Positions 24,156 to 31,680 of a stretch of DNA of 33,865 nt are shown here, one piece after another. A program made the position numbers and the translations under genes. The notes under the pieces were generated by a model, which saw only the letters and a list, made by a program, of their open reading frames with translations, was not told where the DNA came from and did not search any database. The stretch comes from Candidatus Moraniibacteriota bacterium (GTDB lineage: Bacteria > Patescibacteriota > Minisyncoccia > Moranbacterales > UBA9337): positions 1-33,865 of the forward strand of contig DOKP01000084.1 in the NCBI GenBank assembly GCA_003510795.1. The letters are read 5' to 3'. Each line of letters opens with the position of its first letter. The first letter of the stretch is position 1.

Positions 24156-25010
24156 CTATCGGCAACCTTCCATTTCACTTCCCCAAGTCTGTCTTTCCAC
24201 TGTTTTAGATTTTAAATCTCCACTGCCCATCTGAGTTAATACTTTGAAAAAGTTTGTCGGCCCAGAATCCGCCCAAGTCTTATCAGTTGATTCTCTAGCG
24301 TCATCACCTCCCATACTTGTGCTTATATATCTTCTGGCATTAAATCTAACTTTTGCGATATTCTTTTTAGCTACTGCATCAGTAAATAATGCCTTCATTA
24401 CATCGAAATTCATCTGCTTTGCTAGGGCACAGCTTCCTGCATCTGTATTTATGACAACTTCAAATGGGGATACTGCTTTAACATTTGGATTTTTACCGAA
24501 CAATGACACCTCGTAATTAGCTCCTATATTTTTAACAATAGTTTCAATTCTCTCTTTTGGCTCTGTTGGCAAATTCTGAGCTACCTTGCTTTCAACTGGT
24601 TGCACTGCTTGCTGAGTTTTAGCAAGTTTTCCCTCTGCCTCTTCTGTTTGTATCTTGTAAGTCGAAAATGAAATAATCAAACTGACAGCTACACTACCTA
24701 AGATTATAAGCATTATATACAAACCGACTCTGGAAGTTTTTTGAGGAACTTGAGGTGCTATTTGAATTTCTGGATTATTTTGCTGTTCTGCCATTAACTT
24801 TTGCCCCATCGGAGTATCTGTTGGGATCATATTTTCGCTTCCGCATTTTGGACAAACATTTTTCTTGGCACCGCCTCGACTCCAGATTGAGTAGACAATG
24901 CCTGGGATTAAGAAGAAACACCATAGTATAAATTCAACGAGTCCATTTCCCCTTGCTTTTTTGTTCATTTCGCCTGCGTATCCGCAGAGCGTGCAGATTA
25001 GATTCGACAT
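24156..25010 (-). CDS. Zinc-ribbon membrane protein, unknown function
   Basis: The 284-aa protein has a split zinc ribbon (CTLC at 6-9 and CPKC at 53-56) around a first transmembrane helix (about residues 24-42, FILWCFFLIPGIVYSIW). A second transmembrane helix comes at about 94-116. The C-terminal 160 residues contain a hydrophilic domain with four or five conserved-looking strands and Cys near the end. Similar proteins are common in bacteria without a known role. It is co-transcribed 19 nt after the PD-(D/E)XK-like gene, so it may anchor that protein or sense its target. Confidence 0.65.
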   Translation of the reverse strand: MSNLICTLCGYAGEMNKKARGNGLVEFILWCFFLIPGIVYSIWSRGGAKKNVCPKCGSENMIPTDTPMGQKLMAEQQNNPEIQIAPQVPQKTSRVGLYIMLIILGSVAVSLIISFSTYKIQTEEAEGKLAKTQQAVQPVESKVAQNLPTEPKERIETIVKNIGANYEVSLFGKNPNVKAVSPFEVVINTDAGSCALAKQMNFDVMKALFTDAVAKKNIAKVRFNARRYISTSMGGDDARESTDKTWADSGPTNFFKVLTQMGSGDLKSKTVERQTWGSEMEGCR

Positions 25011-25029
25011 TTTTATTATTGTTAATTAA

Positions 25030-25485
25030 TTAAATGTTTTTAATTTGTTTATTAAATTCATAAATACTTTTAAACTCTTTCGCATTATTTTTGGTTAATT
25101 TCAATCCCCATTCAGGCTTACTTTTTTTATTTTCGTAATCATTATCACAGAAATATTTATGTTCCATAGTATTCCATTCTAGCGATGGCACAAGGCACAA
25201 TGTCGGCAGTGCATCTTCTTCAAAAATAATTAATGCCAAGATCATATTTTCTCTAAGATGGAAAACTTCTTTTCGCATAAATACATAGTTGTAGTTTCTC
25301 ACCGATTTTACTTGAATATCATAATGTTCACTATCATTTTTCCTAATCACAAAATCTATGCCCTTATCATCTACCTCTGAAGTGTAAACATCAAAGCCAG
25401 CTTTGGTAAATTCCATCTTGGCAAAATACTCGCCATATTTTCCCAGTTGCAGATGACTTAATTTTGACCAGTTGTTGTTTTCCAT
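25030..25485 (-). CDS. PD-(D/E)XK nuclease-like protein
   Basis: The 151-aa product has LGKYGEYFAKMEFTKAGFDV (residues 14-33, with E19), VDDKGIDFVIR (residues 38-48, with D44) and DIQVKSV (residues 56-62, with Q58 and K60). This matches the compact PD-(D/E)XK fold with Gln replacing the usual acidic residue. The C-terminal half ends in SKPEWGLKL, typical of a family I know from many bacteria but cannot name with certainty. It is the first gene after the structured leader at 25501-25676. Confidence 0.75.
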   Translation of the reverse strand: MENNNWSKLSHLQLGKYGEYFAKMEFTKAGFDVYTSEVDDKGIDFVIRKNDSEHYDIQVKSVRNYNYVFMRKEVFHLRENMILALIIFEEDALPTLCLVPSLEWNTMEHKYFCDNDYENKKSKPEWGLKLTKNNAKEFKSIYEFNKQIKNI

Positions 25486-25500
25486 ATTATTTTTTTATAA

Positions 25501-25531
25501 CAAAAAGGGACAACCCTTAATTGGATTGCCC
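25501..25531 (-). terminator. Terminator at the end of the structured leader
   Basis: On the minus strand, GGGCAATCC and GGGTTGTCCC form a GC-rich stem around AATTAA, allowing one bulge, followed by five T. The ATG of the nuclease gene is 16 nt further on (25485), so read-through would be needed for its expression from the upstream promoter. Confidence 0.75.
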
Positions 25532-25645
25532 TAGCCGACAAAGACTGGTAACGCACCTTTCAGAGTTGCCCCTTACTATGCGTTACCTAAAAACTTCGCA
25601 ATGATTAGTTGCTTTATTTTTTGTCGGCTAGGTATTTAATTAACT
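25507..25645 (-). ncRNA. Structured leader RNA, attenuator or riboswitch candidate
   Basis: On the minus strand the transcript from the promoter at 25648-25676 would fold into a 13-bp outer stem (CCTAGCCGACAAA at 25620-25632 with 25530-25542). A 9-bp inner stem (GGTAACGCA at 25579-25587 with 25547-25555) is topped by a 23-nt loop. A small GCAA/TTGC hairpin lies at about 25595-25612. The outer stem shares two bases (25530-25531) with the terminator. The loop element GGGGCAAC can pair with the terminator strand GTTGTCCC, one G-U included, which would compete with termination. A mini-ORF covers the outer stem. No known riboswitch class is recognised. Confidence 0.7.
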
Positions 25646-25649
25646 TCAT
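25614..25649 (-). CDS. Leader-peptide mini-ORF (11 aa)
   Basis: GAAGG is spaced 4 nt before ATG (25647-25649), opening a frame MKLIKYLADKK that stops at 25614-25616. The codons for YLADKK coincide with the 5' strand of the leader's 13-bp stem, so a ribosome translating the mini-ORF would open that stem. This matches the layout of translation-controlled attenuators, but the evidence is position and spacing only. If the promoter -10 box (TAATAT) is real, its transcript would start after the ATG; then only read-through from the recombinase gene could be translated here. Confidence 0.45.
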   Translation of the reverse strand: MKLIKYLADKK

Positions 25650-25676
25650 ATTACCTTCTTAAAGAGCTTTGGTCAA
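25648..25676 (-). promoter_or_regulatory. Promoter of the structured leader
   Basis: On the minus strand, TTGACC (25671-25676) and TAATAT (25648-25653) are 17 nt apart. It starts directly after the recombinase 2 stop codon. The GAAGGTAATAT block matches the promoters at 8262 and 9923, suggesting a shared origin. Confidence 0.6.
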
Positions 25677-26537
25677 TCAGTTTATCTCCGCCAGCCTCAC
25701 CTCCTTTCTCAATTTTGATTTGTCTATATGTAAATATCTTTCAGTTGTTGAAATATTTTTATGCCCTGCTAGAATCTGAATTGTTTTTAAATTTACACCC
25801 TTCTCTAACAGTCTCGAGCAAAAACTATGCCGTATGCTATGCACTGAAATATTTGGCTTTTTTATTCCAGCCAATTTTAAATACTTCTGAATAAGCATAC
25901 CTACTCTTCTTTGAGTAATTCTTTTTTTAAAACTGCTAAAAAACAATGGCTCGTCCATCTCCTTATTTTTATATGCCTGCTTAATTTTTCTTGCCAGCTT
26001 TGCGTTTATCGGAATGCTTTGTTTCTGTCCGCCTTTTCTTTTAATAATAATCGTCTTGGCTTTTGCATCAATATCGCCTGCATCCAAATTAACCAGTTCT
26101 GAAATGCGAATACCAGTCTCAATGAAAATAGTCACTATTAACTCATTTCTTTTTTGATGTTTAGATTTATCTTTTTTAATAATTCCAATTAGTTTTTTTA
26201 ATTCAGCCTCGGTCAAATAACTCGGTTCTTTTTCTTTAACTTTAGGCATCGCAATATTTTTGACTGGATTATTCTTTATCAAATTCTCGCTTTCTAAAAA
26301 TTGAAAGAAATTCTTGAGTGAAGTAAGTTTTCTCCTTCTCGTAATTGGCTGGTTATTTTTCTCCGCTAAAAAGCAAAGGAACTCACGAATGTGAGCCCTT
26401 GCCAATTTGTTAAATGATGACTTTTTAATGAATTTGACGAATTCCGATAAGTCTCGAGTGTAAATCTCAATAGTTCTTTCGCTTAAGACTTTTTCTATGC
26501 GAAGATAATCCAAATATTGTTTTATGTATTTTTGCAT
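25677..26537 (-). CDS. Tyrosine recombinase/integrase 2 (XerD-like)
   Basis: The 286-aa protein is Xer-sized with an N-terminal SAM-like domain (residues 1-95) and catalytic residues R144 (TGIRISEL), K168 or K172 in the hairpin, H233-x-x-R236 (HSIRHS), H259 (LAGHKN) and Y268 (TTERYLH). It resembles the XerC/XerD recombinases that resolve chromosome dimers more than recombinases 1 and 3 do. It ends at the boundary between the phage-like module and the defence island, with the structured leader following directly. An 8-bp inverted repeat lies just upstream of the start. Confidence 0.92.
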   Translation of the reverse strand: MQKYIKQYLDYLRIEKVLSERTIEIYTRDLSEFVKFIKKSSFNKLARAHIREFLCFLAEKNNQPITRRRKLTSLKNFFQFLESENLIKNNPVKNIAMPKVKEKEPSYLTEAELKKLIGIIKKDKSKHQKRNELIVTIFIETGIRISELVNLDAGDIDAKAKTIIIKRKGGQKQSIPINAKLARKIKQAYKNKEMDEPLFFSSFKKRITQRRVGMLIQKYLKLAGIKKPNISVHSIRHSFCSRLLEKGVNLKTIQILAGHKNISTTERYLHIDKSKLRKEVRLAEIN

Positions 26538-26539
26538 AA

Positions 26540-26569
26540 TATGTGTCTCTTTACTCGTTGTGACACATA
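26540..26569. promoter_or_regulatory. Inverted repeat upstream of recombinase 2
   Basis: TATGTGTC (26540-26547) is an inverted repeat of GACACATA (26562-26569). It lies between the stop of the 159-aa gene and the recombinase 2 ATG (26537). It may be an operator or a translational hairpin. Confidence 0.5.
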
Positions 26570-26580
26570 ATAGCTCTTAG

Positions 26581-27060
26581 CTAGATTAAGTCAAATGCCT
26601 CAATTTCGGCTAGAATTCGCCTAGTAATTCCAGCATTGTTTGCTTCCAGTAACCTGTTTCTATCTGAGGAAATTTTTGAGACTAAGCCTTTTTTCATATC
26701 TACCACGATATAAAAATCCATTCCGCTGTCAAAATAAAATTTACTATCAATAAATCTCACTACAGCTTTTTCATTAATTGCTTCCAATAAATCAAATACC
26801 AAAAGCGTTTGCAATTTTCCAAAATCGCAAGGATGGCATTCGATATCCACCAGATTCTCATTGGGATAAAAATTTATTTCGCAAGAAACTATAATCTTGC
26901 CTTCTTCGTTGCTAATGCGAAACGATACAATATCCTTAGCTTCTTGGATAATTTTATGATACAAATGTTTATACTCGGAATTTTTCTTTTTCGCATTTAA
27001 TAAATTATGCACAAATTTATCTTGCGTCACTGAATTTAAAAACTTAATTTTTATGGTCAT
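26581..27060 (-). CDS. Hypothetical 159-aa protein of the phage-like module
   Basis: The soluble product has mixed alpha/beta content with no recognised family: an N-terminal strand-rich segment and a regular C-terminal helix (NRLLEANNAGITRRILAEIE). It lies between the terminase and recombinase 2 genes. It may be a phage-like accessory, but I have no evidence of function. Confidence 0.55.
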   Translation of the reverse strand: MTIKIKFLNSVTQDKFVHNLLNAKKKNSEYKHLYHKIIQEAKDIVSFRISNEEGKIIVSCEINFYPNENLVDIECHPCDFGKLQTLLVFDLLEAINEKAVVRFIDSKFYFDSGMDFYIVVDMKKGLVSKISSDRNRLLEANNAGITRRILAEIEAFDLI

Positions 27061-27185
27061 ATTTGTTATTTTATTTCAAATTAAAAGGATACATAACATA
27101 CATTATGCGAACATTCTATAAATTAGATAAATCACCAATGTGGATACGCTGTAGCCATAGATGTTTATGAATAACTCGCTCATAG

Positions 27186-28718
27186 TTATTGATATTTTCT
27201 CCACTCTTCTAATTCTCTGAGAGTGGGGAAATTGTTTTTAGGATTAATAATCTCTATTTTCTCTTTACTTTTAACTCTTGCTAAATTAGGCTTTTTTTCT
27301 TCTCTTAACTGTTCTTGAAATTTATCAATGCTGGGTGCATCAGTAATAATGAATCCCGCTTCGATTTTTCTCACTCCTGATATCTGCATCAACGCCACTG
27401 ACAGAGCCATGGCGTGGTCTGAATACTGCGAGCTGGGATGGTCAAAGCGATAACCGTAACTTTTTTGAAAAAGATTCAAAGATAACAGTTCTCTTTCCAG
27501 TTGCTTGTGCGGAAAAAATTTCACCAATCCGTTATGGATAAAATAATATAAGTTACGACTTAACTTCTCCACATTGGAACCAGTAAAAGTAAATTCTTCA
27601 ATCTTGCAATATCGCTTCAATCTTTCAATTGTTCCTTTTAAATTCCACGGGTCAACTATAATATTAAGCTTTGGGAAATTTTTGGAAGCGATAAGCATAT
27701 CTTCTTCAATATCGACAATTTTTACTGGATTATTTCTATCCCCTGACCATGTCCTGATATCATCCACAATCACAACGCCCGACTCTTTATCTTGGTGAAG
27801 TATCACTGAAACTGTGCGGTCTTTGACTAAGCCAAGGTCACATCCATAATAATATTCGTTACTTTCCTCACCTTTGAACTTTGGTTTAAGAAATTCATCT
27901 CGGCATTGCATCACATCCTCTCTGGTAAAAAAACTATTTTCTCCAGCTGTCCATTTATTTTCCCAAAATCTCTGAAACACTGCTGGCGGAAGTTCTCGTC
28001 TTCGCTCTTCTATAAATTCTTTGGTTATCCAACTTACTTGCGGTTTATGCGACCAATGAAAATACATTTTTGGATTTTCCTTATTTAATCCTTTTTCATA
28101 TAGTTCAAAAAGGGGAGTGACGGTATTCGTTCCCGCGTAAGTCACAATGAATCGAAGGGGTTGTTTTCTCGTTGGAGAAAATTGCAGAGCATCCAACAAA
28201 TCTCTATTCTTTTGACTCCAAATTTCATCCCCTATAACTACCTGCGGATTTAAGCCGTGTGCCGAGAAGCTATCTGAACTCAATACCTTATAAATATTGC
28301 CTGTCGAAGGGACAACAATTGAATCACGATAAATTTTTACGCTGTCTAACAATATCGGATTTCTCTCAATGGCTTTTTTGGTTTTACTCCAAATAATAGA
28401 AGCTTGGTCTTTATCTGATGCGATAGAATAAATTTCATTTGGCTCGTCAAAGATAGGGTCGCAAAATAGCATATACAGAGCTACGCCCGAAGCTAAACTG
28501 GATTTGCCCGACTTCTTAATCATTCCAATAAGAGCATCGTTATATATCCTAAGCCCATTTTTATCTTTGGTTTGAAATATATCATTTAGAATTTTTTTCT
28601 GAATCGGCTCCAATACTATCGCCCTACCACTTTCCAAAAAATATTGCTCTTCTAAAAAAACGCATATATCATTTTGATACTCAATAAGTTTCTCCGTCGT
28701 TATCGGTTGCATCTTCAT
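27186..28718 (-). CDS. Phage terminase large subunit
   Basis: The 510-aa protein combines an ATPase with a nuclease, as in TerL DNA-packaging motors. A variant Walker A is MIKKSGKSS (residues 66-74, K72). Walker B with catalytic Glu is VVIGDEIW (D164, E165), and the coupling motif TYAGTNT follows. The RNase H-like nuclease has acidic residues D294 (YGCDLGL), D356 (IIVDPWN) and D434 (QYSDHAMAL). TerL cuts concatemeric phage DNA and pumps it into a prohead. The reading frame is intact. It overlaps the preceding gene by 38 nt, which implies coupled translation with the small subunit. Confidence 0.9.
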   Translation of the reverse strand: MKMQPITTEKLIEYQNDICVFLEEQYFLESGRAIVLEPIQKKILNDIFQTKDKNGLRIYNDALIGMIKKSGKSSLASGVALYMLFCDPIFDEPNEIYSIASDKDQASIIWSKTKKAIERNPILLDSVKIYRDSIVVPSTGNIYKVLSSDSFSAHGLNPQVVIGDEIWSQKNRDLLDALQFSPTRKQPLRFIVTYAGTNTVTPLFELYEKGLNKENPKMYFHWSHKPQVSWITKEFIEERRRELPPAVFQRFWENKWTAGENSFFTREDVMQCRDEFLKPKFKGEESNEYYYGCDLGLVKDRTVSVILHQDKESGVVIVDDIRTWSGDRNNPVKIVDIEEDMLIASKNFPKLNIIVDPWNLKGTIERLKRYCKIEEFTFTGSNVEKLSRNLYYFIHNGLVKFFPHKQLERELLSLNLFQKSYGYRFDHPSSQYSDHAMALSVALMQISGVRKIEAGFIITDAPSIDKFQEQLREEKKPNLARVKSKEKIEIINPKNNFPTLRELEEWRKYQ

Positions 28719-29289
28719 CGTCTTGGATTATGATCTCAGCCATTTTATTTTTTGTTAGACTGGCTCGCTGGAGAGCTTCTGCAAAACAAAATGACTGCAC
28801 ATTGGTTAAATTAAGTCTCGCTCTTGCCTGAGGTCCGATACCTAATGCATCCGCTTGTTTCAACACTATTCGCTCATAGTTGATTTTCATTGCCATTATG
28901 GGCTGAACGTCCAATCCTGATTCTTTGGCTTGGAAAGGGCCGATATTTGCCACCCAGCGTTCAATTATTATAAGGAAGCAGTAATTTTTAACGAATCTGT
29001 CCACTATATATTTATCTATGGGCTTTATATACTCTAGAGCAAATATTTCTTCATAAATCTCATCTTGAAGCTCCAAGATAGCCCGGCAATGCTTCTGGTC
29101 TTTTTTAAATTGCTCGCATTCAGAAGAAAAGATGCATTGATTGCAACTAGGTACTGGTGCAATATTTTTTCTGAAAAATTCAAAAGCTCCGTGTTTTCTT
29201 TGCACCTCAAGATTGTTTTTAACAGCACTTAATCCCTCTTCTGAAAAATTACGAACTGCGGTTTTCGATTTTGATTTATATATTGCCAT
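28681..29289 (-). CDS. Probable terminase small subunit (P27-like)
   Basis: The 202-aa product has a helical core and ends its conserved part with LGIGPQARARLNL, like the LGLTPSARARL tail of P27-family small terminases. Unusually, its N-terminal part carries four Cys (C49, C52, C58, C68) in a C-x2-C-x5-C-x9-C pattern, possibly a zinc or iron-sulfur site. The acidic C-terminus overlaps the TerL start. Small terminases recognise the packaging site. The order TerS-TerL supports the call. Confidence 0.7.
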   Translation of the reverse strand: MAIYKSKSKTAVRNFSEEGLSAVKNNLEVQRKHGAFEFFRKNIAPVPSCNQCIFSSECEQFKKDQKHCRAILELQDEIYEEIFALEYIKPIDKYIVDRFVKNYCFLIIIERWVANIGPFQAKESGLDVQPIMAMKINYERIVLKQADALGIGPQARARLNLTNVQSFCFAEALQRASLTKNKMAEIIIQDDEDATDNDGETY

Positions 29290-29292
29290 TTT

Positions 29293-29925
29293 CTATTTTT
29301 GCTTTAAATAAAGGTCGCATAATAAGTATAATTTCTCACCCCTGTTTTTTCCTTCGATTTTTTCCAGAACTCCGCTGATGAATTCTCCCTGCTGTTTTGA
29401 TACAGCAAAATTTATTATCACTGGTATTTCTTTTTCTCTTTCCACTGAATCTTTTCTGATTTTTTCCATAAATTCTTCGGTTACCTGTGTAAGCGATAAC
29501 TTATCTTTCAAATCTGCTACTCCAAAACCTAGCTTGCTCGATAATTCCTCCAGCGTGTATTTATTGTTAAGCTCTGTTATAAGTTTTGCTAGCTTTAACG
29601 GATTTATTTCGCCTCGTTTAGAATTAAGGGCTATGGTTACTATTTTCTGGTGGTCTTCATCTTTCGGATTAAAAACAGTAATAGGAATCTTTTTAAAGTT
29701 AAGCAAAGTTGCAGCTCGCCAACGATGATAACCGTCTATAATTTCAAACTTTCCATTTTTATTTTCTGCAACAATGACTGGTTGTCCTATCCAACCATTT
29801 TCCTTAAAATCCTCCATTAAGCTTTTGAATGTTCCATCCCCCATAATGTTTGGGTTATATTTATTGGGCATCACCTCAGTAGTTTTTACCATTATAATTT
29901 CTGAATAAATTTTTTCTTTGCTCAT
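29293..29925 (-). CDS. ParB-like nuclease-domain protein
   Basis: The 210-aa protein has a ParB/Srx-type N-terminal domain (residues about 12-105), with the signature IIDGYHRWRAA (residues 62-72) and QPVIVAE. A helix-turn-helix-like segment follows (LEELSSKLGFGVADLKDKL). ParB-domain proteins of this size occur in phages next to terminase and methylase genes, where they bind or nick DNA. It is 3 nt from the TerS gene and 1 nt from the methylase gene. Chromosome-partition function is unlikely without a ParA. Confidence 0.85.
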   Translation of the reverse strand: MSKEKIYSEIIMVKTTEVMPNKYNPNIMGDGTFKSLMEDFKENGWIGQPVIVAENKNGKFEIIDGYHRWRAATLLNFKKIPITVFNPKDEDHQKIVTIALNSKRGEINPLKLAKLITELNNKYTLEELSSKLGFGVADLKDKLSLTQVTEEFMEKIRKDSVEREKEIPVIINFAVSKQQGEFISGVLEKIEGKNRGEKLYLLCDLYLKQK

Positions 29926-29926
29926 A

Positions 29927-30994
29927 TTATTTTGTTACGATTAAATATTCTACACAGTCTTCTTGTTTTTTGCCTGACTTGGATGCGATATTATTTAACG
30001 CCCAAGTGTGCTCTAAAAAATACAAGTCTGCATCTCTGAACTTTTTAACTATTGCTAATAACTCTTCACCTCTTACGCCTGTTTCAGACACAGGATTGTA
30101 GCCCATACTTATGACCCATTTTGGAATAAATTCTGAAAGAGCAAACAGCTTCTCAAAATTTTCTAACACATCTTTGGTATTAAAGGCTTTGTCATCTATT
30201 TTTACTCCCGTTTTTTCTTCCAATATTTCATCCAACACTTTGTAATGGCTGGAATACATCGTGGAATTATAGTAAGGGCTATCAAAATATGCCGTGTCTA
30301 TTTTCTCTCCTTTCTCTTTCATTAACTTTAGAAATTCGAAACAATCCATTTGATACATCTCATTCTCCTTTCCATTGTTGAAAATCCCAGCATTAATTTG
30401 TTCTTTTAATCTGAGAAGTGAAGGCAATGGATGCGAAAGATTGTATTTTATTTTTTTGCCCCGCGATTCACTAGCCAGTTCCAAAAGTTCGATTTCTCTG
30501 TTTTCCAAAATCATCTCGTTATCCTGCTTTCCCACCTGAAAAGCTCCATATTGCCTCAACGATAAAATATATTTTACAACGAGCAATAATAGCAATTCTT
30601 TTTTGGGACTTTCTCTTTTTCTGGCATTGGCAAAAAAGTTATCCAAGTCTTTTGCTACTTTGGGAATAAATATTTTGGGTACATAATAATTTTTCTCTAT
30701 AAAACCATTATTATTTTCTGCGGGAATAAATAAACTATACACGTCCGCATCAGTCAATTTCACTGTACTATTTGAAATTAATGCATCTCCGATAATTTTG
30801 CTTCTATAGGCAATGTCATTGGAAATTACTCTCATACCTTTTTGTTTTCCCTTCAATGACACGCTTCCACCGCCGAAAAATACATCGCAAAGTGCTTCGC
30901 CTTGAAAATGAGAGCTTATAATTCCAGACATTTTTCTCTTGCCCCCTAAGAAGGGTAGCGTGGCATTATCAATCCTTAGATTATTACTTGCCAT
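29927..30994 (-). CDS. DNA adenine methylase (Dam/D12 class)
   Basis: The ATG at 30994 gives a 355-aa protein starting MASNNLRID; an in-frame TTG upstream overlaps the preceding gene. Motifs are PFLGGKRKM (residues 14-22), the S-adenosylmethionine-binding FFGGGSVSL (39-47) and the catalytic DSPYYN, a DPPY variant with Ser, near residue 232. The motif order FxGxG before DSPY fits the alpha-class D12 N6-adenine methyltransferases. It may protect the element's DNA, act with the ParB-like protein or regulate the phage-like genes. Confidence 0.88.
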   Translation of the reverse strand: MASNNLRIDNATLPFLGGKRKMSGIISSHFQGEALCDVFFGGGSVSLKGKQKGMRVISNDIAYRSKIIGDALISNSTVKLTDADVYSLFIPAENNNGFIEKNYYVPKIFIPKVAKDLDNFFANARKRESPKKELLLLLVVKYILSLRQYGAFQVGKQDNEMILENREIELLELASESRGKKIKYNLSHPLPSLLRLKEQINAGIFNNGKENEMYQMDCFEFLKLMKEKGEKIDTAYFDSPYYNSTMYSSHYKVLDEILEEKTGVKIDDKAFNTKDVLENFEKLFALSEFIPKWVISMGYNPVSETGVRGEELLAIVKKFRDADLYFLEHTWALNNIASKSGKKQEDCVEYLIVTK

Positions 30995-31241
30995 CTTTTT
31001 TTGCCATTTCTTTCGCTTCTTTTTCAATTTCTGAAAACATAAAGCGACAAAGGATAGCGATTATTTTGCCTCGTCCAGATATTTCATATCTTTCTTTAAA
31101 ATATCTCTCCAGTTCCAAAAATAACTGCCGTTGCTCTTCGAAGAGGGATATAAATTCTTGGGAGAACTTACGATTGGTTACTTTAATATCTGAGTTTCTA
31201 ATTTTTTCTTCCAGTGTTTCCACTTCAATTTGTTTTTTCAT
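30984..31241 (-). CDS. Hypothetical 85-aa helical protein
   Basis: The product is highly charged and helical, with KFSQEFISLFEEQRQLFLEL in the middle and a basic C-terminus. Its last 11 nt overlap the methylase start, so translation is coupled. No domain is recognised. It may be a small DNA-associated or regulatory protein. Confidence 0.6.
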   Translation of the reverse strand: MKKQIEVETLEEKIRNSDIKVTNRKFSQEFISLFEEQRQLFLELERYFKERYEISGRGKIIAILCRFMFSEIEKEAKEMAKKDGK

Positions 31242-31299
31242 ACTTGTTTAAATTATATTATTACTACTCTTTACTCTTTGCTTTGACTAAATTGTCGTG

Positions 31300-31662
31300 T
31301 CATTTGATTTTATTGCACAACTTTTTCAGTTTTGTGCATTTCGACTTTTCCTTTTCATATCTCCTCATCAAATTTGCTCTCTTTTTCTGAGCTACGCTTA
31401 AAGGCACTTTAAATATAATCGATGTTTTAAACAATTTTGAATAACGAATTTCTTTATAATTACCTAATGGAATATTCAAATCTTCATCCATTTTTACCAA
31501 ATATAATTCCCAATCCTGAAGGTATTTCTTGGGATTAGAATATTTTCCCAACCCTACAACATCTTGTTTAACTTTGCCCTCGTGTCTGTAGCTAAAAACT
31601 GCCTGATAAATTTCAGATATTACCCCATTCTTGAGTTTGACTTTTCTTTTTCTAATAAACAT
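31300..31662 (-). CDS. Hypothetical basic 120-aa protein
   Basis: The ATG at 31662 is two codons downstream of an in-frame TTG. The product is strongly basic (RKRKVKLKNG at the start; Lys/Arg-rich tail with two Cys in the last 12 residues). Segments such as QAVFSYRHEGKVKQDVVGLG suggest a small beta-rich N-terminal domain. It lies between the rep-like gene (18-nt gap) and the 85-aa gene, and may bind DNA. Confidence 0.6.
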   Translation of the reverse strand: MFIRKRKVKLKNGVISEIYQAVFSYRHEGKVKQDVVGLGKYSNPKKYLQDWELYLVKMDEDLNIPLGNYKEIRYSKLFKTSIIFKVPLSVAQKKRANLMRRYEKEKSKCTKLKKLCNKIK

Positions 31663-31680
31663 ATCCAATAAAAAAATATT

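Noticed and set aside
25530..25632. tRNA, tmRNA or integron attC site in the structured leader
   Set aside because: There is no cloverleaf or CCA end, and the stem boxes do not match the attC R-box consensus; an attenuator or small RNA fits the promoter and terminator better.
25692..25704. A 13-nt match (TCACCTCCTTTCT) to the 16S-like site at 6732-6750, considered as the second attachment site
   Set aside because: It lies within the coding end of recombinase 2 (codons for LRKEVR), is in inverted orientation relative to the other site, and is short. Attachment sites of one element should be direct repeats.
27170..27190. Hairpin AATAACT/AGTTATT at the end of the terminase gene as a terminator
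   Set aside because: The stem is AT-only, overlaps the stop codon and lacks a T-tail, so it is too weak to call.
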